The notes: generated from the letters alone by a model not told the origin. Positions 18,510 through 31,854 are shown, counted from the first letter of the stretch. The stretch: DNA of 64,000 bases from Paracoccus alkanivorans (GCF_003697785.1 NZ_QOKZ01000001.1:248001-312000), one strand, 5' to 3'. Program-made: numbers and translations.

Positions 18510-20066
18510 CTAAATATAGTATTTGAATGGTTGCGGGCCGCCCTCCCGCGCCGAGCCCATCACAAGAATGTCGCCGACCATCTTCGCGAAGCGAACCGTT
18601 ACGGGAAGCCCGTCATTGAAGTTGCACGAGTTGTAGTTGATCTTTGTCAGTCCCATGATGTCAGAAAGAACCGTCCGCATCTCTGGCTGTCGATGCTTTG
18701 AGCGCAAGATCGTCACCAAAAGCGGGTTGGGTGTTTCAGGCCCAATATACGTATCCAACTGCGGGACGTAACCGCTCGTCCAAAGGTAGGCATTCTTCTC
18801 GTCCAAATTTAGGGCCGTTCCCCTGATCACGGGGTAGTCGCCTGCACGGAAGAGCTTTGCGTCACCACCCGTTGGCCTGATCCGTACGCCAACGACATTC
18901 GTCCCCTTCGGTGCCGCGCGACAGAAGGCATTCCACTCCTCGTCGTTGAACGACGCCTGCCCATGGATGAAGAGCTCCTTGGGAGGTTCGGAGCGCAACT
19001 CCCGGTACGCTTCGATCACAGTCCTAAGAAGCTCTTCAGCGGCGTCAGCGTTTAGATGGTACTCGTACTCGCCGGTCTTCCAAGGGCCATTTGCGCCGCG
19101 GAACACCACGCCATCGCCTTCACTCAAAAACATCTGCGCAGCGCAGCAGACGTGATTGTCGCGGTTGTTCGGGAGGTTTTTGTAGACCATCCCGATGTAG
19201 CATACCCCTTCGCGCACGTTCGACAGCCTCCAGGGCGGTCGGTCCTGAGTCTTGTAGTAAAGCCCCGTCGCGATGTTCCACGCCACTGTCGCCGGGTCTT
19301 GGGTGGTTCGCTTGGGATAGCCCGCATTGTTGGTGAACGCTGTCGGTTCGAGGGTCGACTCGCGCAGGATCTGAGATGGCGCGATCGAGAGCAAGGTCGC
19401 CTTAATGTGCCTACGGAAGTCGGGAATGTCGTCAAACACGTCCTCGATGCGCGGGTCGAACCGTTCGTCCATGAAAAGGAATGACTGGGGTGACCTTGCG
19501 CGCTGCTTCTTGGGCGTTTTTCCGGCGACGAGGGTCAGACCGGTCCGCCTCGATTCCGGACGGCAGCGCTCGTAGACTATCTCGGGCACGACGAATATCC
19601 ATACGTCGATCGATCCCTCTTCGTTCCGCCTGAATTTGTGGACGCGCTCAGTGTAGATACGGGCGACCGCATCGACGGCCTCGTGCATGTTCTGCACCCT
19701 CGTCGCGCGCTCGATAGCGTCGAACTCGACCGTCAGGGCCCTGAGCCGATCTGGATCGAACGTAACGCCGAACGTCTCTTCAAGCCCGACGAAATCCGCG
19801 AGATGAAGGCGGTCCTTCTTCTCCGTCGGCCCCGGAGGCGGCACCGGTATCCCCGAAAGCAACCGACGGCTCCATGAGCGGAAGTGACCGACCCCGTCCG
19901 ACGTTCCGACAATCCCAATTCGAACCTCTCGAGGCTTCCTTGGGCCGTCATGAGGTCCATATAGATAAAGACCGTCCTTTGGGTGGTGACTTCTCTGGTC
20001 ATGGTAGAAGTCGAGTTCTGGCTCGTCGAAGTGATCCACGATCAAGTGTGCCTCGGAAAATCTCAT
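18510..20066 (-). CDS. Short prokaryotic Argonaute (MID-PIWI)
   Basis: This is a 518-residue short pAgo with only MID and PIWI domains. The PIWI part shows [20 protein letters not shown], the [20 protein letters not shown] strand region, and the C-terminal [20 protein letters not shown] segment ending PQPFKYYI. The catalytic DEDX tetrad is not apparent, as in other short pAgos, which use a guide to sense foreign nucleic acid rather than cut it. The gene overlaps its APAZ partner by four bases (20063-20066) and is transcribed after it, as in SPARTA-type systems. It presumably forms a heterodimer with the Mrr-TIR-APAZ protein. Confidence 0.88.
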   Translation of the reverse strand: MRFSEAHLIVDHFDEPELDFYHDQRSHHPKDGLYLYGPHDGPRKPREVRIGIVGTSDGVGHFRSWSRRLLSGIPVPPPGPTEKKDRLHLADFVGLEETFGVTFDPDRLRALTVEFDAIERATRVQNMHEAVDAVARIYTERVHKFRRNEEGSIDVWIFVVPEIVYERCRPESRRTGLTLVAGKTPKKQRARSPQSFLFMDERFDPRIEDVFDDIPDFRRHIKATLLSIAPSQILRESTLEPTAFTNNAGYPKRTTQDPATVAWNIATGLYYKTQDRPPWRLSNVREGVCYIGMVYKNLPNNRDNHVCCAAQMFLSEGDGVVFRGANGPWKTGEYEYHLNADAAEELLRTVIEAYRELRSEPPKELFIHGQASFNDEEWNAFCRAAPKGTNVVGVRIRPTGGDAKLFRAGDYPVIRGTALNLDEKNAYLWTSGYVPQLDTYIGPETPNPLLVTILRSKHRQPEMRTVLSDIMGLTKINYNSCNFNDGLPVTVRFAKMVGDILVMGSAREGGPQPFKYYI

Positions 20067-22012
20067 GTACCGTCTCCTTCGGGCACAGCATCTTCGTCGT
20101 CATCCCCTGGCCGACCGAGCGTGCTTTCGTCCTGCTCTTCGGCATCCGGGTCGCCCACGTCTGGAAGTGCGGTGCTGACCGGTGACATAAAGAGAAGGGG
20201 CTCAGATGAAAGAAGCATGTCCTGACCCGGAGCCAGCGAAACCCGAATGTAGGCGGACTCACCGGACATGATCTGAAGGAATGCCAGAAGCCGCCCATGC
20301 CATTGCTTGTTGCGCCAACCCTTGCAGCCCGATCTGCGAAGGCGATGCATCTTCTTCGGGTCGTCTATGCGTCCGCCCTGCTCTGTATCGTTGTCCTCCG
20401 CGAAAAGGACGCGCGCCTTCAGGCGGAAGTGCCAGAAAGGCCAGTTCCGAGGAATCGCTGTAACCCCATACGACCAGACATGCTTTCGGGCGATGTTGCG
20501 CAGCATCGACGACCGGCGCTCGCCTTGCCGGCCCCAGGGTACCCGTTCACCAATTCCAACCTGGCTGGGGGACACATGGAAACCATCGCCGTTGGAATAC
20601 GCGTAAGCGACCATGCCGATCTCCCTGCAGTGCCGCTCCCATCCATCGCGCAGCAGGCCCGTGAGCATGTTCGACAAATCGCGCCCTGCGACACCGATCT
20701 CGGGCATACCCTTATCCACTGCATCCACAACCGGCACAGATGTACGCAGGCGCAACTTCGCCACACCTCCGAGGCTTTCCTCAATATCAGGCGGCGCTGC
20801 GAAAGTGATCACGCCTCGCTCATGCGCTACGGCAGGAAACGACAGCCCTTGCACCCGTCTCTTGAGGACGCCGGTTTGGACTGCTCCCGTCGCCTCGTAG
20901 AAGTGGAGTTCATCGGGCATTTCCAATATCTGAATCCAATTCGAGACCAAGGACTCTGGCTCGCGGACCAGCGGAACAGCACCGCGCTTGCGGAAGCTGT
21001 CCCATTGAGCTGCGACCACGATGTCCTCAGATCGACGCATCACGCCTTGGCGGCGCAATGTCTCGAGAAGCTTCGAAAGCCCTTCTGCCCAACCCCGCGC
21101 GAAATCAGCAGGCGTCGCATCGCGGAGGCCATCAATCTTGGCCCCATCCTCGATCCGTAATGGGATTATCAGGCGAGTGTCGCCAAGACTTGCAGCAAGC
21201 GCTTTCGCCCTGTCGATCAGGTCCATTGCGTCTTCGTTTGCCCGGGTGGCCGCGCCCGACACCACCAGCACCTTTGCAGCGCGGTGCTCCAGCGCCACTC
21301 CAATCTCCTTGTGCCACCTGTCTCCAGGCTCGAGGGTCAGGATCTCGGAAAAAACGCGATACCCGTGCGCTTCGAGCTTTGGACCGAGCCATAGAATGAA
21401 CTGATCGTGGTCGGGGCGTGCTCCGACGAGGAACAGAGTATCCCTTTGCGCTTCCGCCTCCGTCTCCACCTTGCTGCCGATCCCTGGCTTTGGAAGCAAC
21501 GCTTGAAGGACCGACGGTGGCGTCAAGCGGCCTTCGCGCTCATCCAGCGTTTCATTCAGCATCCGCTTCAGCGTACGCCCGCTCGCCGGGGTCCATAACT
21601 TGGGATGAGCTTCTTCGATGTCAGGATGAGCGCGTAGCAGCGCCTCAAGATCCTCGCGCCCGAAGATGTTTCCCGGAGATCGGATGGCGGGGCCGCAAAT
21701 CTCTACGAGGTCCTGCTTTCGTTGTGGCGTCATCGCTACAGACGTCGACAGGATGTAGCGATCGGGCGCCAACTGATCGATCTTCGCCCGCTCCTTCGAC
21801 ATTTCACGCTTCAAAGCTGAGATAGCAGATCTCTCGTATCTCTTAGCTTGTAGGATCGTCAGGCCTTGCGCCTCCGGCGCGTGACGTCCATCTATCCCAC
21901 CATCGGCTCCTTCGCCGAATTGCTCGAAGCGGATGCCAAGAGCACGACCGATCAGGTCGGCTGAAAGCGCCTCGAACTCAGAGGGCGATAAGGCAGAGAA
22001 GTCGGTATGCAT
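20063..22012 (-). CDS. Mrr-TIR-APAZ effector partner of short Argonaute
   Basis: This is a 649-residue three-part protein. Residues 1-130 are an Mrr-like restriction nuclease fold with GADGGIDGR (Asp41) and the QxK motif LTILQAKRY (Gln55, Lys57), so the nuclease looks intact. Residues 190-320 are a TIR domain ([20 protein letters not shown], then [18 protein letters not shown]). The rest, about 340-649, is an APAZ-like domain that pairs with the short pAgo encoded next. By eye, the TIR position that normally carries the NAD-cleaving glutamate just before LxPGD holds Thr226. The start at 22012 is chosen over a longer one at 22051 because it begins at the conserved domain. The effector output may be DNA cleavage, NAD loss or both. 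Confidence 0.82.
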   Translation of the reverse strand: MHTDFSALSPSEFEALSADLIGRALGIRFEQFGEGADGGIDGRHAPEAQGLTILQAKRYERSAISALKREMSKERAKIDQLAPDRYILSTSVAMTPQRKQDLVEICGPAIRSPGNIFGREDLEALLRAHPDIEEAHPKLWTPASGRTLKRMLNETLDEREGRLTPPSVLQALLPKPGIGSKVETEAEAQRDTLFLVGARPDHDQFILWLGPKLEAHGYRVFSEILTLEPGDRWHKEIGVALEHRAAKVLVVSGAATRANEDAMDLIDRAKALAASLGDTRLIIPLRIEDGAKIDGLRDATPADFARGWAEGLSKLLETLRRQGVMRRSEDIVVAAQWDSFRKRGAVPLVREPESLVSNWIQILEMPDELHFYEATGAVQTGVLKRRVQGLSFPAVAHERGVITFAAPPDIEESLGGVAKLRLRTSVPVVDAVDKGMPEIGVAGRDLSNMLTGLLRDGWERHCREIGMVAYAYSNGDGFHVSPSQVGIGERVPWGRQGERRSSMLRNIARKHVWSYGVTAIPRNWPFWHFRLKARVLFAEDNDTEQGGRIDDPKKMHRLRRSGCKGWRNKQWHGRLLAFLQIMSGESAYIRVSLAPGQDMLLSSEPLLFMSPVSTALPDVGDPDAEEQDESTLGRPGDDDEDAVPEGDGT

Positions 22013-22713
22013 AACTTCTATATATCGACATTCAGCCCGGTTTACACTCAAGATTTACTACACAGACATGCTAACTTAATATCCCAACAGGGAATCTAGG
22101 GTACCTGTTGGATACGGTCGCATGACCGGTCCTCAACCATCCGACGGCAAGAACAACCGATATCCATACGTTTTGTCACCGGGCGGAAACGACCGCTTTT
22201 TACTTAGCGGGCTTCGTCACAGCAAACTTTGGCGCAGCCGCAGCGAAAACTCACTTTGTCCCGCGTCGCTGGCACCGACCAGTCGAAATTGCTGCGTGCA
22301 GCACGAATGACCGGTCTGGGGAATGCCGCAGGGCGGCACAGCGCCCTGTCAAATGGCGGCAGAGGGCCGAGGCTGTGAGAAAACTGCAATTTCCAGAACC
22401 TGCGAAGAACGGCTTCCTAAGTATACCGTCCGTGGCGGCCCGCATCAGAATGAAATATCGCAGGCGTGTCTGCGAGAGAACGTTGTTCCGTAGCCAGCCA
22501 TGCTCAGTCGAGTTTTCACACAGCCTCGGCCGGATTTGCGCAGGCATCACTGAATCCGCTTTCCGCCCTACAGTTCGATCATTCTGCTAGAGTTGCACCG
22601 GACGCGGCAGGCGAAGCGAACGTCCGGAACGTCCGCGATTTGCACCTAGTCCCAAGCGACACTACGCGAAAGTAAGGTATAAGATCTAGTCGTCAATCAT
22701 ACGGAGGAAGCAC
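22013..22713. other. Large non-coding gap between Argonaute and HEPN genes
   Basis: These 701 bases contain the promoter region of the Argonaute operon at the left, the candidate MITE at 22365-22531, and the upstream region of the HEPN gene with GGAGGAAG just before 22714. No open frame here has a ribosome-binding site and a recognisable product. Confidence 0.45.
22365..22531. repeat. Candidate MITE or solo IS remnant with terminal inverted repeats
   Basis: The 21 bases at 22365-22385, starting GGCCGAGGCTGTGAGAAA, are mirrored at 22511-22531, ending CACAGCCTCGGCC; 20 of 21 positions match. The 125-base interior has no transposase. The ends resemble those of IS families ending in GGCTGTGTGAAAAC. 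No target duplication is obvious. Confidence 0.5.
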
Positions 22714-23556
22714 ATGTCATGCGAAGCCGAAAAGATGGGCCCCACTTTTTATTTCCCGCCTCAATCGACACTAAGCAGTAGAAGCCTGTATCTATTTCTG
22801 CTGGACTACTACAAAGTGGTGGACTTGTTCTTTTTTACACTTCATTTGGCTCATAGCGCGGATAATGCATCTCTGATCGCGAGTGAAGCTCTTATGATAG
22901 GCGCAAAGAATGAAGAGGAAAGGCAGCGGCTACAAGCCAATATAGACAACCCAGTTCGGGCTGTGAAAAAGCTTAATGAATTTGGATCTCTTAATTCAAA
23001 AAATTTAACTATTAATACCGTAGATGCGTTTCTTTGGTTCATTTCCGCGACGATACAAAGTGCAATGAAGAAGAGACCCGAGATAGTCAAATCCGGGGAG
23101 TCCGTGAGGATTGAAGATATATTTGAATTCGGCAATAAAAGAGAGCTAATTGACTATCTCATCGATAGAAAGGTGAATTCCCTTTCATACGGCGGCATGT
23201 CTAAAGTTGAGCGATTCATTAACGAATCGATGGGAGTAGCGATGTTCCCGGATGACCACGCCCGCGAATTGACGCAAATTTTCGTAGAGGTTAGAAATAT
23301 TCAAGTTCACAATCGTGGTGTCGTTAATAAAATATTCTTAGGCAGGGTGACGCAGCACCAGAGGTTCCAATTTATTGAGGGTAAAAGAGCGCACCTAGAT
23401 TTTGACGATCTGGTTGATTTGACGCGTGTGTGTGTTCAGACTGCTATCGATCTTGACACAAAAATCTGCAAGAAATTCGGTATCAAGCGGAAGCGGTATT
23501 CAACGTGGCGAAAGAACGCGACTGAGCAGAATGCCGAATCAGCTAAGCCAGTTTGA
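22714..23556 (+). CDS. Uncharacterised HEPN-type protein, putative RNase
   Basis: This is a 280-residue protein I cannot assign to a named family. Its C-terminal half carries VEVRNIQVHNR, an exact RX4H motif (Arg194, Asn195, His199) of HEPN ribonucleases, embedded in predicted helices (ARELTQIFVEVRNI and DLVDLTRVCVQTAIDLD). The N-terminal part is helical, with a hydrophobic patch (YKVVDLFFFTLHLA), and a basic tail (KKFGIKRKRYSTWRK) closes the protein. It stands alone between the Argonaute operon and the type I restriction operon, with GGAGGAAG before the ATG. Codon use is A+T-richer than the flanking genome. A stand-alone or toxin-like RNase role in defence is inferred. Confidence 0.7.
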   Translation: MSCEAEKMGPTFYFPPQSTLSSRSLYLFLLDYYKVVDLFFFTLHLAHSADNASLIASEALMIGAKNEEERQRLQANIDNPVRAVKKLNEFGSLNSKNLTINTVDAFLWFISATIQSAMKKRPEIVKSGESVRIEDIFEFGNKRELIDYLIDRKVNSLSYGGMSKVERFINESMGVAMFPDDHARELTQIFVEVRNIQVHNRGVVNKIFLGRVTQHQRFQFIEGKRAHLDFDDLVDLTRVCVQTAIDLDTKICKKFGIKRKRYSTWRKNATEQNAESAKPV

Positions 23557-24067
23557 TCACATTACACCTAGATAAAACCTATCGTTCCTACCTCTCCAAA
23601 GTCACCACAGCGGCCGAGACGCGTGCAAAGCAGGTGCTAATTTCGAGATGGTCAAGCGCTGGCTCAAGGCCGATCACGCTTGAAAGGACGACCGCAACTC
23701 GCAACTTTGTAGACACCGCTCTGCTGGTAATTGCGGCCGCTCAGATCATCCATACTGCTTATGCAGCGAACTTCCGGAAGGTCCCGCACACTGTGAGTTC
23801 ACCCATCACCGGATATTGCGGTTGCAGCGAACGGCAGGAATGACGGGTCGCACCGCAGCATCAAAACCACCGGTGGAAGTCGGCAAAGGGCCGAACCTGC
23901 AGTTGCATCGGCATAGGGCTACAGGTCAGCATGCTGACTGACGCCTCATCATACTGGGCGCAGAAAGCTTTCCCGCGCCCTTTTCACGTCTTCATGCAGG
24001 ACACAGCCTTCGACGTGATCGTTTATCAATCGCGTGGCCTGCATGAAAGCATAGACCGTAGTCGGGC
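23557..24067. other. Gap between the HEPN gene and hsdR, with a short relic ORF
   Basis: There is no complete gene in these 511 bases. On the minus strand directly after the hsdR stop, a frame of about 35 codons reads MQATRLINDHVEGCVLHED and onward; it vaguely resembles the tail of a CsoR/FrmR-type metal or aldehyde sensor but is too short to call. The left part looks like degenerate intergenic sequence. Confidence 0.35.
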
Positions 24068-27144
<3,077 letters not shown>

Positions 27145-27145
<1 letters not shown>

Positions 27146-27330
27146 TATTCCTCGCTCCCATCCTGCAGACGCAGAGTCCGCCCGGCCCCGTTCAGTGGAT
27201 CCCTGAATGCTACTTCGAGCGCCCGGACATGTTCAGATAACCATGCCAGCATCTCTGGCCAAGACTCCTTGTCGAAGGAAGCATGCTCAAGTTTATGGAG
27301 AATATTTGCGGAACGGTCGATTTGGATCAT
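27145..27330 (-). CDS. Small protein of unknown function preceding hsdR
   Basis: This gene encodes 61 residues, starting MIQIDRSANILHKLEHASF (an alternative ATG eleven codons upstream exists). It has helical, mixed-charge composition with a conserved-looking core WPEMLAWLSEHVRALE. Its stop shares a base with the hsdR start, which argues for translation and coupling. I do not recognise the family. Comparable small ORFs sit before hsdR in other type I loci, so a role in assembly or control of HsdR is possible, but that is speculation. Confidence 0.6.
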
Positions 27331-27473
27331 GATTTTCGAGTATTTCTTTGTCGTTCGTGACACAGTTTGGCATGGGTGTTTGTTTGTGGATCACGGATTG
27401 ATGGCTACCGGACTTATGGATCATATTTCTCTCTACATGATCCGCAAAGACGCTTGTCGCGAACAGATGATCC

Positions 27474-28595
27474 TCAAAATGCGGGTCTCCCTTCGCAGAT
27501 GTTCAGCAGCTCAGGAAAAGCCAGCACGGCGGCGCGGCGCCCACTTGCAGGGCGAAGCACGGTAAGCAGCGGGTTCTCGCAATCACGTACTTCCCGCAGG
27601 ATGCGGTTTGCTGTCGGCTTCGGGATGTCGACGCGCGCAACGAAATCAGAGGCGGCGAAAATAGGTCGTGTAAAGAACCAGTCCAGCGCCCGTCCACTGT
27701 ACTGCGACCGCGTTACTTCAACCATCCAGTCCTTGCGTGTGTTGTAGAGCGCATGAATCGCCTGAGCCTTTTTTTCGTTGGCCTCCGCCTGATGGATGAT
27801 GGCGCGGAGGAAGAATGCACACCACCCGGTCCAGTCCCCATCGCGAGAGACGGCCAGAAGGCGATCATAGTATTCGCCACGATTTCGTTCGAGAAATTCC
27901 GACAGATAGAAGTTGGGAGAGGACAGCAAACCCTTGAATTTCAGGAACAGCGGAACGATGAGGCGCCCAAGTCGGCCGTTCCCATCCAGAAAGGGGTGGA
28001 TCGCTTCGAATTCGGCGTGAAGGACAGCCAGTTGAACCAGCTTGTCAGGGGCGTCGGCATGGATATACGCTTCCCATGCCTGCATCGCGCCCGGCAACTC
28101 GTTGGCAGAGCAGGGAACAAAGCGCGCCTCGTCGATAGTACAGCCTTCGGGGCCGATCCAGTTGGGCACGCGCCTGTATTCGCCCGGTGACTTGTTGCGC
28201 CCGCGCACGCCCTGCATCAGGACGGCGTGGGTTTGCCGCACCAACCGTTGTGACAAGGGCAGGTCATTCAGCAATCGCAATGCCTCGTTCAACGCGGCCC
28301 GATAGTTCAAGACCTCGCGAATGTCAGCCTTTTGTGGGGTGCTTTCATCGGTTTGGTCGCCCTCTGCTTCGTATTCCAGAACTTCTCCGAGGGTGGCTTG
28401 AGTGCCCTCGATTCGACTTGAAAGGACGGCTTCTTGCGATGTTAAGGGTGACAATAGAACATTGGGATTGGGGATCCCATGGAGGACACCCTCGTAACGG
28501 GCGACTGCCGCATTGGCCGGTCCGATTAGCGGGATCAGTTCGGGCCAGCGCAGGTCACCGGGAGGGAAGCCGTCGGTGTGATAAAGAACGGTCAT
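27474..28595 (-). CDS. Fic-family protein embedded in the type I restriction operon
   Basis: This is a 373-residue Fic protein with the complete active-site loop HPFLDGNGRLGR (His200 onward), expected to transfer AMP or another nucleotide moiety to a target protein. An N-terminal inhibitory helix is visible, SSRIEGTQAT (Ser59, Glu63, Gly64), as in self-inhibited class II Fic proteins. The C-terminal part contains a winged-HTH-like segment (SDFVARVDIPKPTANRIL). It overlaps hsdS by four bases, so it is translated with the restriction genes. Whether it modifies Hsd proteins or an unrelated host target is unknown. Confidence 0.9.
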   Translation of the reverse strand: MTVLYHTDGFPPGDLRWPELIPLIGPANAAVARYEGVLHGIPNPNVLLSPLTSQEAVLSSRIEGTQATLGEVLEYEAEGDQTDESTPQKADIREVLNYRAALNEALRLLNDLPLSQRLVRQTHAVLMQGVRGRNKSPGEYRRVPNWIGPEGCTIDEARFVPCSANELPGAMQAWEAYIHADAPDKLVQLAVLHAEFEAIHPFLDGNGRLGRLIVPLFLKFKGLLSSPNFYLSEFLERNRGEYYDRLLAVSRDGDWTGWCAFFLRAIIHQAEANEKKAQAIHALYNTRKDWMVEVTRSQYSGRALDWFFTRPIFAASDFVARVDIPKPTANRILREVRDCENPLLTVLRPASGRRAAVLAFPELLNICEGRPAF

Positions 28596-29776
28596 ACCGC
28601 TTCCTCGACTTGCTTCTTCGCCGTTCCGACGAGAAGCTCGCCAGACATGAGACGGGGGAGTAGGGTATCGCGCAGGGATGCAAGGGTCTGGTTTTCTCGG
28701 GTTAGATGAGAGACCTTTGCATATACTGGTGCCACGACTTTATCGAAAACTTCGATTATTTGCTTCGGGGGAACATCCGTGACCAAGTTATGTACATTGT
28801 TACGATTCAGCGATGGTACAGCAGAACCAGAATTAAGCCCTCTCAGATCGAGACACTGTATAAAATGATAGGCGAAATAGACTGAACCGATCTTGAATTC
28901 TTTGACCCACAGCGAGGTGTTCAGTGGCCAGAAATCTTCTAAGGTCAAAAATACTTCCCCAATTACGCCGCTCCGCCCCGTCGTTACACCGGGTCCTGCG
29001 ACCTTGAACTCTGAATGAGTTCCATGAAATCCACCAGCTGCCATTACGGGAAAAGGTCCTTCAGTCCGCATTGCCGTGGGCAAATCGAAGCCCCGCTGGA
29101 GAGTGAATAATTCTTCCACCAGTCCCCTGCGCCACCCCACAGGCAGCCCATCTTCGCCGAAGCTGTCGGGGAAAAGGGCAGCGGTGGTAGGGTCCATGTG
29201 AGCCGGCGCGCGGCCCTCGGCGCGGGCGCGCACCGGGCCGAAATCCACGAACCACGAGCGATAGAGCGTCCGCGCCATCTCCTCCAGTGTGGCCGCTGTC
29301 TTGCGGTTCTGCTCGATTTTGTCGTCGAGTGCGCCGAGGGTGGAGTTGATTTCAAGTCGTTCCTTTGTCGGCGGAACGGGTATCTCGATTTGGCTGAGGG
29401 TGCGCTTGTTGAGTTTGGGCTGGGCCGCCCCTGTAATGTAGGGTGACAGATCCGTTCTATTGAGTGCCAACGCTAGATATCGAAGGATACCAGGCTCCTT
29501 TTCGTCGAGGATATGTGCGTGATTGTTTACCCAGAATTTCCCCCGGCCCATGAATGCGATTGGGGCATTCCTCGACCGTAAGTTTTCACCATCCTCGGAA
29601 ACGAGAAGAAAATCTCCGTCGAAAAGGTAGTCATTCACATAGTCTACGATCCCTGACGCACCATAATAGGGGTACACTCCTTGGCGTGTGGCTCTGTCGG
29701 AGGCTTTGACGGGGATGCGTCGGTGGTTAAGAAAATCGGCGACGTCCTCAATTTTCCGCAATGGCCACTCGCTCAT
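28592..29776 (-). CDS. hsdS: Type I restriction enzyme specificity subunit (HsdS)
   Basis: This is a 394-residue specificity subunit with two target-recognition domains, each followed by a conserved helical spacer: IPVPPTKERLEINSTLGALD at the centre and DVPPKQIIEVFDKVVAPV at the C-terminal side. It dictates the bipartite DNA target for both HsdM and HsdR. The length is normal. It overlaps hsdM (29773-29776) and fic (28592-28595) by four bases each. The actual recognition sequence cannot be read from the protein. Confidence 0.93.
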   Translation of the reverse strand: MSEWPLRKIEDVADFLNHRRIPVKASDRATRQGVYPYYGASGIVDYVNDYLFDGDFLLVSEDGENLRSRNAPIAFMGRGKFWVNNHAHILDEKEPGILRYLALALNRTDLSPYITGAAQPKLNKRTLSQIEIPVPPTKERLEINSTLGALDDKIEQNRKTAATLEEMARTLYRSWFVDFGPVRARAEGRAPAHMDPTTAALFPDSFGEDGLPVGWRRGLVEELFTLQRGFDLPTAMRTEGPFPVMAAGGFHGTHSEFKVAGPGVTTGRSGVIGEVFLTLEDFWPLNTSLWVKEFKIGSVYFAYHFIQCLDLRGLNSGSAVPSLNRNNVHNLVTDVPPKQIIEVFDKVVAPVYAKVSHLTRENQTLASLRDTLLPRLMSGELLVGTAKKQVEEAV

Positions 29777-31290
29777 CGCAGCGCCCCCAACCGCGTCTCA
29801 ATCTCGGCCTCCAGCCGTCGTCCTTCGGCCAATTGCTCGCGCAAAGTAGCCAGCAGCCGCTCAAACTTTTCCTCGAAGGGTTCGCCATCGTCCTCAATCG
29901 CGCCCGCACCGACATAACGACCTGGTGTCAGGACGAAGTTGTGCGCAGCGATTTCCTCCAGCGTGGCGGATTTGCAGAAGCCCGGGGCATCCTCGTAGTT
30001 GCCCTCGCGCGCTTCTCCTCGCCAAGCGTGATAAGTGGCGGCGAGGCGGCGGATTTCTTCCTCGGACAGTTCCTTCTGCTTGCGCGAACCGGGGACCAGC
30101 GCGCCCATCTTCCGGGCGTCGATGAACAGCACCTCACCGCGCCGGTCGCGCAGGGTCTCGTCCATTGCCACGCCGTTCGATTTGTCACGCGCCAGAATCC
30201 ACAGGCAGGCCGGAATCTGGGTGCCGTAGAACAATTGTCCCGGCAGAGCGACCATGCAGTCCACCGCATCGCCCTGAACCAGTGCTTGCCGAATTTCGCC
30301 CTCGCCGCCTGACATCGAGGACATGGAGCCGTTGGCCATGACCACGCCACCGATGCCGGTGGCCGACAAATGCGCGTGAATGTGTTGGATCCACGCGAAA
30401 TTCGCATTGCCCACGGGAGGGGCACCGAAACGCCAGCGGTGATCCTCGCGCAACAGGTTGCCCGACCAGTCCGAAATGTTGAAGGGCGGATTGGCGAGGA
30501 TGTAGTCAAAGCGTTCATCCGGAAACTCGTCGCGCAGCAATGTGCCTTCGGAATTCCAGCGGATGTCCGCAAAAATGCTACGGATGGCCAGGTTCATCCG
30601 GGCAAGGCCAAAGGTGGTGTGGTTTCGTTCCTGCCCGTAGATGGCGATGTCGTCGCTGTGGCCCTGATGGGCATCGATGAACTTTTCGGACTGGACGAAG
30701 AACCCGCCGGTGCCGCAGCAGGGGTCATAGACACGGCCACGGGTCGGCTCGATCATCTCGATAAGCGTGTTGACGACGGATTTCGGGGTATAAAACTCGC
30801 CGCCGCGCTTTCCCTCACTGCTGGCGAACTCGCCGATGCAATATTCGTAGATGCGGCCGATCAGATCGAAATCGGCACGGGTGCCGTCGAGTTTCAGGTT
30901 CGAGAACAGGTCGATCAGACCGGTCAACATGGCACGGTCGATGGATTCTCGGCCGAAGACCTTGGGTAGCGCCCCCTTGAGGCTGGGGTTCTCGGCCTCG
31001 ATCTGGCGCATGGCGTCGTCGATCATCACACCGATGCGGGCGTCCTTGGACTGCGTAGCGAGGGCCGACCATCGGGCAGCGGACGGAACGAAGAAGGTGT
31101 TCTCGGCCAGGTACTCGTCGCGATCTTCGGAGTCGCCGCCATCTTCGACAATCAGTGTTTTGCGACGCTCGAAAGCTTCGGAGACATAGCGCAGGAACAA
31201 CAGGCCGAGCGCGATATGCTTGTATTCCCCCGCATCCATCGCCCCGCGCATCTTGTCGGCCGCCGCAAACAGGGTTTTCTCTATGCTCAA
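29773..31290 (-). CDS. hsdM: Type I DNA adenine methyltransferase subunit (HsdM)
   Basis: This is a 505-residue N6-adenine methyltransferase. The AdoMet motif is YDPCCGTGGFFVQS and the catalytic motif IV is DYILANPPFNISDW. The N-terminal helical domain (LRYVSEAFERRK) and the C-terminal HsdS-docking helix (FERLLATLREQLAEGRRLE) are complete. It is the first gene of the five-gene operon hsdM-hsdS-fic-ORF-hsdR, so protection would be made before restriction. Confidence 0.95.
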   Translation of the reverse strand: MSIEKTLFAAADKMRGAMDAGEYKHIALGLLFLRYVSEAFERRKTLIVEDGGDSEDRDEYLAENTFFVPSAARWSALATQSKDARIGVMIDDAMRQIEAENPSLKGALPKVFGRESIDRAMLTGLIDLFSNLKLDGTRADFDLIGRIYEYCIGEFASSEGKRGGEFYTPKSVVNTLIEMIEPTRGRVYDPCCGTGGFFVQSEKFIDAHQGHSDDIAIYGQERNHTTFGLARMNLAIRSIFADIRWNSEGTLLRDEFPDERFDYILANPPFNISDWSGNLLREDHRWRFGAPPVGNANFAWIQHIHAHLSATGIGGVVMANGSMSSMSGGEGEIRQALVQGDAVDCMVALPGQLFYGTQIPACLWILARDKSNGVAMDETLRDRRGEVLFIDARKMGALVPGSRKQKELSEEEIRRLAATYHAWRGEAREGNYEDAPGFCKSATLEEIAAHNFVLTPGRYVGAGAIEDDGEPFEEKFERLLATLREQLAEGRRLEAEIETRLGALR

Positions 31291-31460
31291 AACAGTTCTC
31301 CGCGCAAATCAGACTGATAGTCCAAGTACTTGTATAAAACGCTCGCTGCACGATTGTCACGGACGAAGCGCAGTGTATTGGCAACTGGAGGGGAAACCAT
31401 GGATCGGTCCCGCTGCCAGCAGTTCTTCATTTCCGGGCTCAATCAGGGTAACATGCGCTC

Positions 31461-31628
31461 ATGGAACGAGAGCGCCCATTTCCGCAGGAAACCGGAACCG
31501 TTACAGGTGAAAGCCTGAGCGAACGGGTTCGCAAGGTTCAGGAATTCGCGAAAATATTGGGTTTCGGGCCATCTGATAATCCTGAAGCTGATAAAGCGTT
31601 CATGGACGAACAGTGGGGCGAAGATTGA
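31461..31628 (+). CDS. Small hypothetical protein
   Basis: This short frame of 55 residues begins MERERPFPQETGTVTGESL and ends FMDEQWGED. The middle is a charged helix (SERVRKVQEFAKILGF). It is divergent from hsdM, separated by 170 bases. I do not recognise it. Sequence composition is coding-like but the ribosome-binding site is poor. It could be a small antitoxin-like or regulatory protein, or a remnant. Confidence 0.35.
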   Translation: MERERPFPQETGTVTGESLSERVRKVQEFAKILGFGPSDNPEADKAFMDEQWGED

Positions 31629-31854
31629 CGTGGTGCGAGGTTATGTCTGCGAGTGATGCGTGGTCTTGCTCATGATGCTCCATCCTACTCAGGAGTTGGA
31701 GCCTCCGGCAAACCCGGCGTGGTTCAGCCGCTTGCCGACTTAATGAGCTGCGCAGGCACAAAGTAACGCGCTGCTCATGATTCAACTTCGCTAAATCGCA
31801 GCCGCCGTTTAGAAATGATATGATTACGCGTAACAAGCGATCGAGGACTGAAAA

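Noticed and set aside
22251..22550. Minus-strand open frame of 99 codons in the Argonaute-HEPN gap
   Set aside because: It overlaps the candidate MITE, has no ribosome-binding site and its composition is not protein-like.
23553..23843. Open frame of 96 codons directly after the HEPN gene
   Set aside because: It needs a TTG start overlapping the HEPN stop, and the second half looks like degenerate intergenic sequence.
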